Shown: one piece after another, positions 60,057 through 60,190 of the stretch | Numbering within the stretch: the first letter of the stretch is position 1 | Layout: each line of letters begins with the position of its first letter | From: Gammaproteobacteria bacterium | Lineage (GTDB): Bacteria; Pseudomonadota; Gammaproteobacteria; Thiohalobacterales; Thiohalobacteraceae | Reading direction: 5' to 3' | Length of the DNA stretch: 60,190 nt | Assembly (NCBI GenBank): GCA_019911805.1 | Contig: JAIOJV010000111.1 | Coordinates: forward strand, 1-60,190 | Made by a program: the position numbers and the translations under genes | Notes under the pieces: model-generated | Told to the model about the DNA's origin: nothing | The model's input: only the letters and a program-made list of their open reading frames with translations | Database searches by the model: none

Positions 60057-60190
60057 GCGCCGGGCAAAGCTCGGCGTATCTTGCAGGGTGAAAGTCCCTG
60101 TCGGGTAAGGGCTAGCCACCCACCCGTATCGAGTCTTGCGTCCCTGGCGGAGTTGTGTGATCCACGACGAACAAGAGGGGCGAAGCGTAG
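60057..60190 (+). mobile_element. 5' end of a bacterial group II intron (truncated by window edge)
   Basis: Right after the attC-like site comes a hairpin, CGCCGGGC-AAA-GCTCGGCG (about 60059-60077). Next is CAGGGTGAAAGTCCCTG, then GTCGGGTAAGGGCTAGCC, which are typical of domain I of bacterial group II introns. Further downstream GAACAAGAGGGGCGAAGCG resembles the usual sequence ahead of the intron-encoded reverse transcriptase. No reverse transcriptase frame is inside the window. Group IIC-attC introns are known to insert at attC sites, which fits the location. The exact 5' splice junction cannot be fixed by eye. Confidence 0.7.

Overview
The window looks like chromosomal DNA of a GC-rich gammaproteobacterium, most likely a respiring sulfur oxidiser of the Chromatiales/Ectothiorhodospiraceae kind. 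This is inferred from gene content: flavocytochrome c sulfide dehydrogenase genes, a cbb3-type terminal oxidase, nitric-oxide-linked genes (norD, nnrS), a RelA-type (p)ppGpp synthetase and an Mla-type lipid transporter. No rRNA gene or other taxonomic marker is present, so the assignment is tentative.

Layout. 0.1-7.5 kb: a quinone oxidoreductase behind a heptamer repeat, a GH17-GT2 beta-glucan synthase, an MtfA-like peptidase, a rhomboid protease, a CDP-archaeol-synthase-like membrane protein and a DUF4197 protein. Two copies of a CACGGAA-rich inverted repeat sit between convergent genes. 7.5-11.8 kb: nnrS, norD and a polyferredoxin gene read leftwards from a well-formed FNR/DNR-type promoter, but norB, norC and norQ are absent. 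12-17.7 kb: a partner-switching module (HDOD-PP2C phosphatase, RsbW-like kinase, STAS antagonist) leads directly into mlaE-mlaF-mlaD-lipoprotein genes. 17.9-20.2 kb: relA and a convergent tRNA-Arg(CCT).

20.4-41 kb is the most unusual part. Three leftward genes encode a Tat-exported DUF1501-like protein, a LamG/cytochrome c lipoprotein and a cytochrome-c-like exported protein. They diverge from an HzsA-related dihaem lipoprotein, which is followed by an SH3/beta-barrel protein, a second beta-barrel, a TlpA-like thioredoxin, DUF4266 and DUF3570. A second operon follows behind a CRP-type promoter: three TPR proteins, two small periplasmic proteins, ExbB, two ExbDs and a TonB-like AgmX/PglI protein. 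I read this as a candidate undescribed trans-envelope system in which haem-bearing exported proteins and outer-membrane barrels are coupled to a proton-driven motor. The first ExbD carries Asn where the proton-path Asp should be, and the second keeps the Asp.

41-53 kb: a GST-like protein, a variant cbb3 oxidase whose cytochrome subunit has a predicted cytoplasmic Ig-like domain, an hsp20-lon operon with a clear sigma-32 promoter, a CLC-family transporter, and a DsrE-like protein with a metallo-beta-lactamase-fold hydrolase. 53-58.6 kb: a methyltransferase, a GMC oxidoreductase with a gluconate-dehydrogenase subunit-3-like protein, fccB-fccA and cytochrome b561. 58.7-60.19 kb: a GIY-YIG-like protein, then what appears to be an integron remnant. 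It consists of a truncated IntI-type integrase, a divergent AT-richer cassette-like gene, an attC-like site, and immediately after that the 5' end of a group II intron that runs off the window.
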